A stretch of 64,000 nt of DNA. Origin: RPQJ01 sp963712815. Lineage in GTDB: Bacteria > Pseudomonadota > Gammaproteobacteria > Steroidobacterales > Steroidobacteraceae. Both the position numbers and the translations under genes were made by a program. The DNA lies in the NCBI GenBank assembly GCA_963712815.1, contig CAVQJL010000003.1, positions 1 to 64,000 of the forward strand, read 5' to 3'. The notes under the pieces are model-generated. The model ran no database searches, was not told the origin of the DNA, and was given only the letters and a program-made list of their open reading frames with translations. Shown here one piece after another: positions 40,061-48,426 of this stretch. Positions within the stretch are counted from its first letter, which is position 1. Each line of letters opens with the position of its first letter.

Positions 40061-41031
40061 GCTCGGGCGCGCACGCCAGGGAGCGTGACCGGGGCGATCG
40101 CCTCCCGGACGCCCGCGTGGAACGCGTGCTGGCCGGCCTGCGCGAGTCGCCGAAGCGCATCGAGCCGATCTGGTTCTACGATCCGCGCGGCTCGGCCCTG
40201 TTCGAGCGCATCTGCGCGACGCCCGAGTATTACCTGACGCGGACCGAGCTCGGCATCATGCGGGCGAGTGCGCCTGCGATGGCCGCGGCGCTCGGTCCGC
40301 GCGTCGTGCTGATCGAGCCCGGCAGCGGCGCCAGCCTCAAGACCCGCCTGCTGCTCGAGGCGCTGCGGGCACCGCGCGCCTACGTCCCGGTCGACATTTC
40401 GCGCGAGCACCTGCTCGAGACGGCACGCCGCCTGAGGGAGGATTTCCCGTCGCTGCCGGTTCATCCCGTGTGTGGGGACTTCACCACGGCACTCGCATTG
40501 CCCACCGCCGTGATGAACGTCGAGGCGCGCCGCGTCGTGTACTTCCCGGGCTCGACCCTCGGCAATTTCGCACGTCCGGCCGCCATCGACCTGCTGCGAC
40601 GGATGCGCAACATGGCGGGAACGAGCGGCGCGGTGCTGCTCGGCATCGACCGCGTCAAGCCCGCGGCGACAGTGGAACGCGCCTACAACGACGCGGCCGG
40701 CCTGACCGCCGAGTTCAACCTGAACGTGCTGCGGCACCTCAATCGTGAGATCGGCGCCGGCTTCGACCCCGGGGCATTCGCACATCGCGCACCGTGGGTG
40801 CCTGAGCACAGTCGAATCGAAATGCACCTGGTCGCGAATCGCGAGACGAGCTTCGTCGTCGGCGACGAACGGTTCGAAATGGCGCGCGGCGAGTACCTGC
40901 TCACCGAGTATTCCCACAAGTACACCCTGGACGACGTGGCCGCCCTCGCCTCCAGCGCCGGCCTCGCCGTGCGCCGCACGTGGTCCGACCCGCAGGACTG
41001 GTTCAGCGTGCTGCTGCTCGAGCCCGCCTGA
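40057..41031 (+). CDS. egtD: L-histidine N-alpha-methyltransferase EgtD
   Basis: A 324-residue SAM-dependent enzyme that trimethylates histidine to hercynine, the first step of ergothioneine synthesis. Motifs include SPKRIEPIWFYDPRGSALFE, TRTELGIMRASAPAMA, the SAM loop VLIEPGSGASLKTRLLLEAL, VVYFPGSTLGNFARP, YNDAAGLTAEFNLNVLRHLN and the C-terminal EYSHKYTLDDVAAL. All are standard for EgtD/DUF2260. Start and egtB stop overlap as ATGA, so expression is coupled. The transporter genes follow after 23 nt in the same direction. Confidence 0.93.
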   Translation: MSSGAHARERDRGDRLPDARVERVLAGLRESPKRIEPIWFYDPRGSALFERICATPEYYLTRTELGIMRASAPAMAAALGPRVVLIEPGSGASLKTRLLLEALRAPRAYVPVDISREHLLETARRLREDFPSLPVHPVCGDFTTALALPTAVMNVEARRVVYFPGSTLGNFARPAAIDLLRRMRNMAGTSGAVLLGIDRVKPAATVERAYNDAAGLTAEFNLNVLRHLNREIGAGFDPGAFAHRAPWVPEHSRIEMHLVANRETSFVVGDERFEMARGEYLLTEYSHKYTLDDVAALASSAGLAVRRTWSDPQDWFSVLLLEPA

Positions 41032-41054
41032 CCCCCCCGGGCCCTCGACGACTC

Positions 41055-41801
41055 GTGTTCCGGCTCGATGCGGTCTCGAAGTCCTACGGCGGCGTGGTCG
41101 CCGTCGACAGGGTATCCCTCGAGATCGAGTCGGGTCGCACTACGGCGCTGATCGGCCCATCGGGTTGCGGCAAGTCGACGCTGCTGCGACTGCTGCTCGG
41201 ACTCGTCACGCCGGACTCCGGCACGGTGTGCTTCGACGGCTCGGTCCTCGACGGTGCGGTCGTCACCTCCGTACGGCAGCGGGCCGGTTACGTCGTACAG
41301 CAGGGCGGGCTGTTCCCGCACCTGACGGCTCGCCAAAACGTGTGCCTGATGGCGGATCACCTGCGCTGGCCTCAGCAGCGGATCGCGGCCCGCGTCGATG
41401 AGCTCGCCGCGCTGACGCATCTCCCCGCGGATCGGCTCGACCGCTATCCGGCCGAGCTCTCCGGCGGGCAGAACCAGCGCGTCGGGCTGATGCGCGCGCT
41501 GATGCTGGACCCGCAGGTGCTGCTGCTCGACGAGCCGCTCGGCGCACTGGACCCGATGATTCGCTTCGACCTGCAGGCAGAGCTGCGCGAACTGTTCGCG
41601 GCGCTCGGCCGGACGGTGGTGATCGTCACCCACGACCTCGCCGAAGCGGCCTACCTGGCCGATACCATCGTGCTCATGCGGCAGGGGCAGGTCGTTCAGA
41701 GCGGTACGCTCGGCACGATGCTCGAGGCGCCCGCCGACGAGTTCGTCACCCGCTTCGTTCGAGCACAACGCAGCCACCTCGACGGCCTGCAGTCGCGATG
41801 A
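41055..41801 (+). CDS. ABC transporter ATP-binding protein, OpuC/EgtV-like
   Basis: A 248-residue nucleotide-binding subunit. Walker A is GPSGCGKSTLLRLLLG, Q-loop VVQQGGLFPH, signature LSGGQNQRVGLMRALML, Walker B VLLLDEPLGALDP and the switch His in VIVTHDLAEAA. This is the glycine betaine/choline/proline-type (OpuCA, EgtV) subgroup, but without a C-terminal CBS pair. The GTG at 41055 starts 23 nt after egtD, and its stop overlaps the next start as ATGA. Since it directly follows egtBD, I infer it energises uptake or export of ergothioneine or a related betaine; this is not shown by sequence alone. Confidence 0.85.
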   Translation: MFRLDAVSKSYGGVVAVDRVSLEIESGRTTALIGPSGCGKSTLLRLLLGLVTPDSGTVCFDGSVLDGAVVTSVRQRAGYVVQQGGLFPHLTARQNVCLMADHLRWPQQRIAARVDELAALTHLPADRLDRYPAELSGGQNQRVGLMRALMLDPQVLLLDEPLGALDPMIRFDLQAELRELFAALGRTVVIVTHDLAEAAYLADTIVLMRQGQVVQSGTLGTMLEAPADEFVTRFVRAQRSHLDGLQSR

Positions 41802-43294
41802 TGCGCGCACGCATGCTGCTGCTGTCGGCGCTGGCGACCGTCGCGGCCTGCGGGCAACGCGAGACAGCGGTTGAAATCGGCAGCAAGGCCTTCACCGAAA
41901 GCGTAGTCCTCGGCGAGATGCTGCGCGCGTCGACGCTGGAGGCCGGGCTGCCGGCGCGCCACCACCGCGCGCTGGGTGGCACGCGACTGGTGTTCAACGC
42001 GCTCGCGAGCGGGGAGATCGATGCCTACGTGGAATACACGGGCACGCTGAACCGCGAGGTGTTCGCGGGCGAGCAGCCCCGGGACCGGCAGGACCTCGAG
42101 CGGCTGCTCGCCGCCCGCGGCATCGTGCTCGCCGGCTCGATCGGCTTCCAGAACAACTACGCCCTCGGCCTGCGTGCGGACGTGGCCGACCGCCTGGGCC
42201 TCGTCAACCTCTCCGACCTCGCGGATCACCCCGGGTTGCGCTTGCGCTTCAGCAACGAGTTCATGGACCGGGCCGACGGCTGGCCGGGACTGCGCGCGGC
42301 CTACGGGCTGCCGCAGCACGACGTGCTCGGCGTCGAGCACGACCTCGCCTACCGCGCCATCGAGTCGGGCGCTGCCGACGTCACCGAGCTGTACACCACG
42401 GACGCGGAGATCGCGTACTACGGCCTGCGCGTGCTCGAGGACGATCGCGGATTCTTCCCGCGCTACGAGGCCGTCCTGTTGTACCGCGCCGACCTCGAGC
42501 AGCGGGTACCGGGCGCCGTCGCGGCGCTGCGACGCGTGCTCGGCGCCGTCGACGAGGCGGACATGATCCGGCTCAATGCCGCGGTGAAACTCGAGGGTCG
42601 CAGCGAGTCCGAGGTCGCCGCGGCTTTCGTCGCCGACTCGCTGGGGATGAAGCCGTCGCTGCAGGACGAGGGTCGCCTGCAGCGACTGCTTCGACACACG
42701 CGCGAGCACCTGCTGCTGGTCGCGCTCTCGCTCGCGGTCGCGATCATCGTCGCCGTGCCGCTCGGCGTCGTCGCGGCACGCCGCCCGCGCCTCGGCCAGT
42801 TGCTGCTCGGGCTGGTCGGAATCGGGCAGACGATCCCGGCACTTGCGCTGCTCGTGTTCATGGTGCCGCTGCTCGGCATCGGCGCCGGACCGGCGCTGGC
42901 GGCCCTGTTCGTCTATGGACTGCTGCCGATCGTGCGCAACACGCACGCCGGCCTCACCGGCATTCCGGCGGCCCTGCTGGAGTCGGCGGACGCGCTCGGC
43001 CTGCCGCGCGCCGCGCGGCTGCGGCGCATCGAGTTGCCGCTCGCGGCGCCGACGATCATCGCGGGCATCAAGACCGCCGCCGTGATAAACGTCGGCGGGG
43101 CCACGCTCGGGGCGCTGGTCGGTGCCGGTGGTTACGGCCAGCCGATCCTCTCGGGGATTCGCCTCGACGACACCGCGCTGATCCTCGAGGGCGCGGTTCC
43201 GGCCGCCGCGATGGCGCTCGCCGCCCAGGGCCTGTTCGAGCTGGCGGAGCGTTACCTCGTGCCGGGCGGGCTGCGCCGCGGGCGGGTTCATTGA
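41798..43294 (+). CDS. Fused substrate-binding protein and permease of a betaine-type ABC transporter (EgtU-like)
   Basis: A 498-residue fusion. The N-terminus is a signal with a lipobox-like LATVAAC (Cys near residue 18). Residues 22-285 are an OpuAC/ProX-type binding domain (VEIGSKAFTESVVLGEMLRA, FNALASGEIDAYVEYTGTLN, GADVTELYTTDAEIAYY-like segment). From about residue 300 a permease domain follows with helices HLLLVALSLAVAIIVAVPLG, LLGLVGIGQTIPALALLVFM and a coupling loop ESADALGLPRAARLRRIELP. In OpuA and H. pylori EgtU the permease precedes the binding domain; here the order is reversed. The location directly after egtB-egtD and the ATPase gene suggests ergothioneine transport. Alternatives are glycine betaine or choline. 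Confidence 0.82.
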   Translation: MMRARMLLLSALATVAACGQRETAVEIGSKAFTESVVLGEMLRASTLEAGLPARHHRALGGTRLVFNALASGEIDAYVEYTGTLNREVFAGEQPRDRQDLERLLAARGIVLAGSIGFQNNYALGLRADVADRLGLVNLSDLADHPGLRLRFSNEFMDRADGWPGLRAAYGLPQHDVLGVEHDLAYRAIESGAADVTELYTTDAEIAYYGLRVLEDDRGFFPRYEAVLLYRADLEQRVPGAVAALRRVLGAVDEADMIRLNAAVKLEGRSESEVAAAFVADSLGMKPSLQDEGRLQRLLRHTREHLLLVALSLAVAIIVAVPLGVVAARRPRLGQLLLGLVGIGQTIPALALLVFMVPLLGIGAGPALAALFVYGLLPIVRNTHAGLTGIPAALLESADALGLPRAARLRRIELPLAAPTIIAGIKTAAVINVGGATLGALVGAGGYGQPILSGIRLDDTALILEGAVPAAAMALAAQGLFELAERYLVPGGLRRGRVH

Positions 43295-43406
43295 CCTGTC
43301 CACTGTCCGGGCGTAGCGTTTCTGACCACCCGATGCCGGCCAATCGCCAGAACGCTGGGCATCGGCACGGGCATGGCCCCGCCATGCGTCCGACACAGGA
43401 GACCCC

Positions 43407-43949
43407 ATGTCCATAAGACTCGACTTCTCGCAGCTCAACCTGATGGACGCCCTCGACCTCGCCTCACTGATCGAGCTCGAAGCGAGGCGGCGGTACACGG
43501 AGTTCGCCGAGTCGCTTGGAACCCGCGGCGTCGGCGATGCCGGCTCGGTCTTCCGATCGATGGCCGTCAACGAGAACAAGCACTGCGAGGAGATTGCCGA
43601 GCGCCGGCTCGCGCTGTTCGGCGACCAGCCCGCGAAGGTTACGCTCGACGACATCTTCGACGTCGAGGCGCCCTCGATGGGCGACGTGCGATGGAACATG
43701 TCGGCGCTCAAGGCGTACCAGCTGGCGCTCTACTCCGAGCAGAAGGCCTTCGCGTTCTACGACGAGGCCCTGGAGTACGTGACCCAGCCGGACGTCAAGG
43801 CGCTGTTCGAGGAGCTGCGGGAGGAAGAGGCCGAGCACGTCGGGATGCTCGTGAAGATCATCGCGAACCTGCCGCCGTCGGCCGAGGTCGAGCTCGAGGA
43901 CGAGGACTACGATCCGAACCGGCCGGCACGCGACAGCTTCGAGGTCTAG
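43407..43949 (+). CDS. Ferritin-like diiron (rubrerythrin-type) protein
   Basis: A 180-residue four-helix protein with two Glu-x-x-His style metal motifs: a first set ELEARRRYTEFAESLG with MAVNENKHCEEIAERR, and a second set LYSEQKAFAFYDEALEY with REEEAEHVGMLVKII. The pairing fits the rubrerythrin-like ferritin superfamily, which handles peroxide or iron, but there is no rubredoxin domain. The C-terminal tail is acidic (EVELEDEDYDPNRP). The start ATG at 43407 follows an AGGAGACCCC ribosome site. It lies just after the transporter but with a 112-bp gap, so it is probably separate. Confidence 0.8.
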   Translation: MSIRLDFSQLNLMDALDLASLIELEARRRYTEFAESLGTRGVGDAGSVFRSMAVNENKHCEEIAERRLALFGDQPAKVTLDDIFDVEAPSMGDVRWNMSALKAYQLALYSEQKAFAFYDEALEYVTQPDVKALFEELREEEAEHVGMLVKIIANLPPSAEVELEDEDYDPNRPARDSFEV

Positions 43950-43976
43950 CCTCCGTTCGAACGGGCGCGCGCGGGC

Positions 43977-44540
43977 ATGACGGAAAGCCTCCACCTCGAG
44001 ACCCTCGCGAACCTGGGCGAATTCGTGGGCGCGATCGCAGTCGTGGTCTCGCTCGCCTACCTTGCGTACCAGGTCCGGCAGAGCACGAACTCACTCAAGA
44101 CCGAGAATTACGCGCGCGCCCTCGAGCGCGTCTCGGCCCTGCAGGCGAGATTGAGCTCGGACGCCGGCTTCGCGTCGATCGTCACCCGCGGCACGATCGA
44201 TCCTTCGCGCCTCACCGCGGCAGAACGCGTGCAGTTCACCTGGACCTTCTACGAGATGTTCGGTGCGTTCGAGTTCATGTTTCACCAGTCCGAGTCCGGT
44301 GCGCTGCCCCGCGAGGTCTGGCAGCGCTGGTCCGACACCCTGGCCTGGTGGATCTCGCTGCCCGGCGTCCAGGCCTGGTGGGTCGCGCAACCGGCTCCCT
44401 TCAGTGCGAGCTTCACCAGCCACGTGAACGGGCGGCTGAAGTCGGGACCACCGGATCCCGCTGCCGCGAAGCGGTGGAGCGCCTTCGTGCGCGGCAGCAC
44501 CGGCACGCCACCGAATTCGCGCCCCGACAGCGACGAGTGA
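43977..44540 (+). CDS. Small membrane-anchored protein of unknown function (paralogue of the 24315 gene)
   Basis: A 187-residue protein with one N-terminal helix (LGEFVGAIAVVVSLAYLAYQ) followed by VRQSTNSLKTENYARALERV and a soluble C-terminal part rich in Trp (WTFYEMFGAFEFMF, WWISLPGVQAWWVAQPA). It shares the helix and the QxRQ(N/S)T pattern with the protein at 24315-24806, so they belong to the same uncharacterised family. No catalytic motif is visible. Confidence 0.65.
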   Translation: MTESLHLETLANLGEFVGAIAVVVSLAYLAYQVRQSTNSLKTENYARALERVSALQARLSSDAGFASIVTRGTIDPSRLTAAERVQFTWTFYEMFGAFEFMFHQSESGALPREVWQRWSDTLAWWISLPGVQAWWVAQPAPFSASFTSHVNGRLKSGPPDPAAAKRWSAFVRGSTGTPPNSRPDSDE

Positions 44541-44576
44541 CGGGACGCGAGCCCGAGACACAATCGAACCAGCGTT

Positions 44577-47207
44577 TCATGGAGTTGGCCCGCGCGACGG
44601 CGTCGACGCCTCGTCCTTCACGAGCCCGAGCCGGTGTGCCGCGATCACCGCCTCGGCCCGGTTGGTCGCGCCGAGCTTCTCGAAGATCGCGGCCACGTGG
44701 TGGTCGATCGTGCGCACCGAGCGATGCAGCCGTTGGGCGATGTCCTTGTTTCGTAGTCCCTCGCCCAGCAGCATCAGGACGTCCAATTCCTTGCCGGTCA
44801 GGCCGGCCGGATGGCGGCGCGTGGAATCGCGCGGCCCGCGCTTGAGTCCGCGCACGCCCGCGGCACGCAGGTCGCGGCGCACGCGCTCCGCAAGCGGCGC
44901 GGCGCCCAGCGACTCGAGTATCCCGAGCGCCTCGCGCTTCTGCGGCGTGTCACCCTGGCTGAGCGCCCGCGCCTGCTCGTACGGGCAGCCGAGTTCGTGC
45001 CAGGCGGCGGCCGCTTCGCGCGAACGACCGGTCGCCTCGAGTGCAAAAGGATTCCCGGCACAGAAATCGGGGACGTCCTCCGTCGGTGACTCCCGGGCCC
45101 TCGACCGCCAGTAGAGCAGCTCGGCCGCGAACCACGCGTGGCGCTTGCGCAGCGCGAGCGCGAGCCCGTCGTCGAGCGGAGCGGCGGCTTCGCCGGCCCG
45201 TCCCTCGAGCCACAGTGCCTCGGTACGCGCCGCCAGCGTCGGCGCCACGCGCTGCAGCGTGCCGGACTGGCCGGCGAGATCACCGGCTTCGTCGAGCGCC
45301 TCCCAGACGCCCGGGTCACCGCGGCGCGCGCGGACGCGACCGAGTGCGATCAATGCCATCATCCTCGCGGTCGCCGAGGTTGCACGCGCATCCAGCACGG
45401 CGTGCGCCGACGCGGAAGCCGCGTCCCAGCGCCCCCGATACATCTGGACCAGCGCCAGCCAGGCCGTCTGGTAGTACCGCCAGCGGTCGAGATCGCGCTC
45501 GACGCAATAGCGGATTCCGCGCTCGAGGTACGACTCGGCGAGATCGAGGCAGTAAACCTCGCCGCAGCCCGACCCGAGGTTGCCGAGTGCGCTGGCGACG
45601 CCCGTGTCAAGCGAGCATCGCTCCGCCAGCGCGAGGCCGGACTCGAGGTGACGCCGACCCTCTTCGATTCGTCCCGAGACGATCATGGAGGAACCGATCG
45701 CGTTCCGGCAGAACACGACGGTTTCCTGGTCGCCCAGCCGCTCGGCGATCGGGATCGCGAGGCTGGCCTCGCGGATGGCGGCCTCCGCGTCGCGGTCGAG
45801 CATCCGCAGGTATGCGGAACAGCGGTGCGCAATGGCGACGGTCGCGGTCTCCCCGCCGGGCTCGAGCAGCGCCAGCGCCTCGCGCATCGCCGCCTCGCCT
45901 TCCGGATTGCGGCCCGCCACGATGAGGTCGACCGCCAGCAACGACAGTGCGACGGCCTCGTGGTCGCGGTCGCCGACCTCCCGCCACAGGCGCACGGCCT
46001 TGCAGCGCGCGTCGATGGAGTCGTCCATCCAGCCGGTCAGCTGTGCTTCCCACGCGTACGCCTCGAGCAGCGCCGCGTGCCTACCCGCGTCCGCGACGGG
46101 CTGGCGCAGGGCGCGCGCCCACTGCTCGGCGGCCTGTCGATGGGCCCCATTGGCCGCAGCGTCCCGGGCCGCGGCCGGCGCGAACTCGTGGACGGCCGCT
46201 TCGTCACCCGCCGATTCCGCATGGTGCGCGAGCCGCGCAAGGTCGCGCGTCGGCATTGGGCGTGACCGGAGCGCCTGCAGCACCAGCCGGTGCAGGCTCA
46301 TCCGACGCGTCGGCGTCATCGCCTCGAGCACGGCCTGGCGCGCGAGCTCGTGACGAAACACGAACGCGTCGTCCTCCGCGCGCAGCACGCCGCTGGCAAG
46401 GCACTGCTCGACTGCGACGCTCTCCGCCGCGACCGCCTCCTGCAGCAGCCACGGCTCGACGCTAGGCCCGGCCACCGCCACCGCGTCGAGGATCGCGCGC
46501 GCCGACGGTCGCAGCCGCGCTGCGCGCGCCAGCACGGCGTCGCGCACGGTGACCGGGACGCCGCCGCCCTCCGCCGCGAGGACCTCGGTCACGAAGAACG
46601 GGTTGCCGCCCGTCGTGCGATGCAGCGCTTCGGCTTCCGGGCCGCGCTCCCCGGCCAGCTCGCGCACGGCACCGAGCGACAGCGGTTGCGGTGCCAGCCG
46701 CTGCAAACCGCTCGTGGCCAGGTCGCCGAGCACCAGCCGCAGCGGATGCGTGGACCCGAGTTCGTCGCTGCGGCAGGTCGCCAGCACCAGGGACTTCGTC
46801 GCGCCGATGCGACGGCCGACGTAGCGCAGCAGGTCGAGCGTGGCCTCGTCGGCCCAGTGCAAGTCCTCGATGAGGACGAGGACGTGACGCGCCGACAGCA
46901 TCTGCAGGAATGCGCCGAACACCCGCAGGCGCCCCGCATCGCTCCCGAGCAGCGGCAGCAGTTCACCGCGCGCCTGCTCCGCAATGTCGTGCAGCGGCGC
47001 GAGCGGTCGCGGCGTCTGAAGCGCGTCGCAGGCGCCCCAGTAGACCGCGACCCCGTCCCGCTGCGATGCCGCGAAGGCCCGCAGCAGCGACGTCTTGCCG
47101 ATGCCCGCCTCGCCTTCGACGAGCACGATGCGGCCGGTTCCACCCGCGGCCAGCCGCTGCTGCGCGGCGAGCGCCGCCAGCAACTCGTCGCGCTCCAACA
47201 GCTTCAT
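44577..47207 (-). CDS. LAL-type LuxR transcriptional regulator with AAA ATPase domain
   Basis: An 876-residue regulator. I use ATG 47207 (KLLERDELLAALAAQQRL) because GGAG lies 8 nt upstream; a GTG at 47243 would add 12 residues. The N-terminal STAND-type ATPase has Walker A VEGEAGIGKTSLLRAF and Walker B VLVLIEDLHWADEATLDLL. The middle, residues 300-750, is TPR-like helical (AHHAESAGDEAAVHEF, LSLLAVDLIVAGRN). The C-terminal LuxR helix-turn-helix is LTGKELDVLMLLGEGLRNKD, IAQRLHRSVRTIDHHVAAIF. Such MalT-like proteins bind a ligand and ATP, oligomerise and activate transcription. The next genes upstream on the same strand, the secreted protein and the DUF4242 gene, are plausible targets or partners. 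Confidence 0.88.
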   Translation of the reverse strand: MKLLERDELLAALAAQQRLAAGGTGRIVLVEGEAGIGKTSLLRAFAASQRDGVAVYWGACDALQTPRPLAPLHDIAEQARGELLPLLGSDAGRLRVFGAFLQMLSARHVLVLIEDLHWADEATLDLLRYVGRRIGATKSLVLATCRSDELGSTHPLRLVLGDLATSGLQRLAPQPLSLGAVRELAGERGPEAEALHRTTGGNPFFVTEVLAAEGGGVPVTVRDAVLARAARLRPSARAILDAVAVAGPSVEPWLLQEAVAAESVAVEQCLASGVLRAEDDAFVFRHELARQAVLEAMTPTRRMSLHRLVLQALRSRPMPTRDLARLAHHAESAGDEAAVHEFAPAAARDAAANGAHRQAAEQWARALRQPVADAGRHAALLEAYAWEAQLTGWMDDSIDARCKAVRLWREVGDRDHEAVALSLLAVDLIVAGRNPEGEAAMREALALLEPGGETATVAIAHRCSAYLRMLDRDAEAAIREASLAIPIAERLGDQETVVFCRNAIGSSMIVSGRIEEGRRHLESGLALAERCSLDTGVASALGNLGSGCGEVYCLDLAESYLERGIRYCVERDLDRWRYYQTAWLALVQMYRGRWDAASASAHAVLDARATSATARMMALIALGRVRARRGDPGVWEALDEAGDLAGQSGTLQRVAPTLAARTEALWLEGRAGEAAAPLDDGLALALRKRHAWFAAELLYWRSRARESPTEDVPDFCAGNPFALEATGRSREAAAAWHELGCPYEQARALSQGDTPQKREALGILESLGAAPLAERVRRDLRAAGVRGLKRGPRDSTRRHPAGLTGKELDVLMLLGEGLRNKDIAQRLHRSVRTIDHHVAAIFEKLGATNRAEAVIAAHRLGLVKDEASTPSRGPTP

Positions 47208-47333
47208 GGACCCGACTCCGTTGGGACCGTGCGCATCCGCCACCTTGCCGACACCGGAGCCGCCGATGATAGCAGCGGCCCCGCCGGCGCCAGCCCCTGG
47301 TCGCCGGCGGACCGTTCCGCCACGTCGCTCCCG

Positions 47334-47858
47334 TCACGGGACGCGCGGATTCTCGCCTGCAAAGACACCGTCGGGGTTGTACTCGAACACCCACGCGTGC
47401 AGCGTCCAGAGCCCGAAATCCGTGTTGGCGCTCCAGGCGTCCGCAGGCCCGGTGAATCCGGCAGGTGCCTTCTTCGACAGTGCGAGCGGAACCGCGTACT
47501 CGACGGCGACGAGGCGGCGCTGGCCACCGCAAGGGTCGTCCGCGTAGACCAGGAACTCGGGCGCCGCAGCATCGAAGCTGGCGTCGAGCAGGTCGCCCTT
47601 CAGGTAGTGCCATCCCATGTTGGGGAAGAAGACGCCGACGTCCACGTAGCCGTCGGCGACAGCCTGGTCGACGTCGAGGTAGCGTGCGGTCGCCTGCCGG
47701 ACCGCTTCGAGCTCGAGCACTGCGGAGGCAGGCGGTGCGGCGTGCGTGGCTTTCAGGGCCGCATCGCCATCGTGCGCGAGCGCGGCCGGGATCGTGGCCA
47801 GGGCGGCGATGGCGCCGAGGACGGCGCGGCCAGGGTCAACTTTGCCGCTGCTGTTCAT
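47334..47858 (-). CDS. Secreted protein of unknown function
   Basis: A 174-residue exported protein. The ATG at 47858 has a very strong AAAGGAGG about 8 nt upstream. A signal peptide (GRAVLGAIAALATIPAALAH) precedes a soluble domain with VRQATARYLDVDQAVADGYV, DVGVFFPNMGWHYLKGDLLD, APEFLVYADD and LVAVEYAVPLALSKKAPAGF. A Cys in DDPCGGQRR and several His (H at MGWHYLK and LHAWVFEYNP) are noticeable, but I do not recognise a named family. It lies between the regulator and DUF4242, and may be controlled by the LuxR protein. Confidence 0.65.
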   Translation of the reverse strand: MNSSGKVDPGRAVLGAIAALATIPAALAHDGDAALKATHAAPPASAVLELEAVRQATARYLDVDQAVADGYVDVGVFFPNMGWHYLKGDLLDASFDAAAPEFLVYADDPCGGQRRLVAVEYAVPLALSKKAPAGFTGPADAWSANTDFGLWTLHAWVFEYNPDGVFAGENPRVP

Positions 47859-47894
47859 GGTCGTTTCCTCCTTTGAGGTCGTGGATCGGGTTGG

Positions 47895-48167
47895 TCAGTA
47901 AAGGAAGTACGGGTCGAGCACCCGGACCTCGGTGATGCGGTCCACCGGCAGCCCATTGGCGGCGGCCACGGCCCGGATCGACTCGGGCGAGGGTCCGTCG
48001 TAGATGCAGAACGACCGCTTCCGGTCGGGCGTGAAGTAGGAGTGGATCCAGGTCACGCCGTCGCGGGCGTTGTTGGCGACGACACCCTTGGCTGCCTCGG
48101 CACCCTGCGCGTTGGTGGGAAGCTGCAAGCCGTCGGGGAAGGTGCGTTCGATCAGGTAGCGAGCCAT
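47895..48167 (-). CDS. DUF4242 family protein
   Basis: A 90-residue protein starting at ATG 48167 with a GGAGACTTCG ribosome region. It has the DUF4242 pattern: ARYLIERTFPDGLQLP, VTWIHSYFTPDRKRSFCIYD, GPSPESIRAVAAANGLPVDR and ITEVRVLDPYF. The SCO4226 member of this family binds nickel through a small ferredoxin-like fold; whether this protein binds metal is unknown. An 18-bp perfect dyad lies 61 bp upstream of the start. Confidence 0.85.
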   Translation of the reverse strand: MARYLIERTFPDGLQLPTNAQGAEAAKGVVANNARDGVTWIHSYFTPDRKRSFCIYDGPSPESIRAVAAANGLPVDRITEVRVLDPYFLY

Positions 48168-48228
48168 CGAAGTCTCCTGTGTCTGTTGGGGTTGACCGAC
48201 GGGCACAGGTTAGGGACGCCGCCGCACG

Positions 48229-48246
48229 CGCAATACGGCGGTATTG
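48229..48246. promoter_or_regulatory. 18-bp dyad, candidate operator upstream of the DUF4242 gene
   Basis: GCAATAC-GGCG-GTATTGC is a perfect inverted repeat with 7-bp arms and a 4-bp spacer, lying 61 bp upstream of the minus-strand DUF4242 gene. It is A/T-richer than its surroundings, as operators in high-GC genomes often are. Its owner could be the LuxR-type regulator two genes away. There is no run of T, so it is not a terminator. Confidence 0.4.
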
Positions 48247-48426
48247 CCCAGATTGCGGATGGCGGTTGCCGGGGTCGTCAGCAACCACCTACACCGACTG
48301 TCTCCCCGCACCTACACCCTGGCTGCGCCACAGATGATGCAATCGACATGCGCCCCCGCGGGTGCCATGCGCCCCTCGCGGGGTGCCCCGGACATATCGA
48401 ATTCCGAGTTGAGGAGAGCCGCAGAG

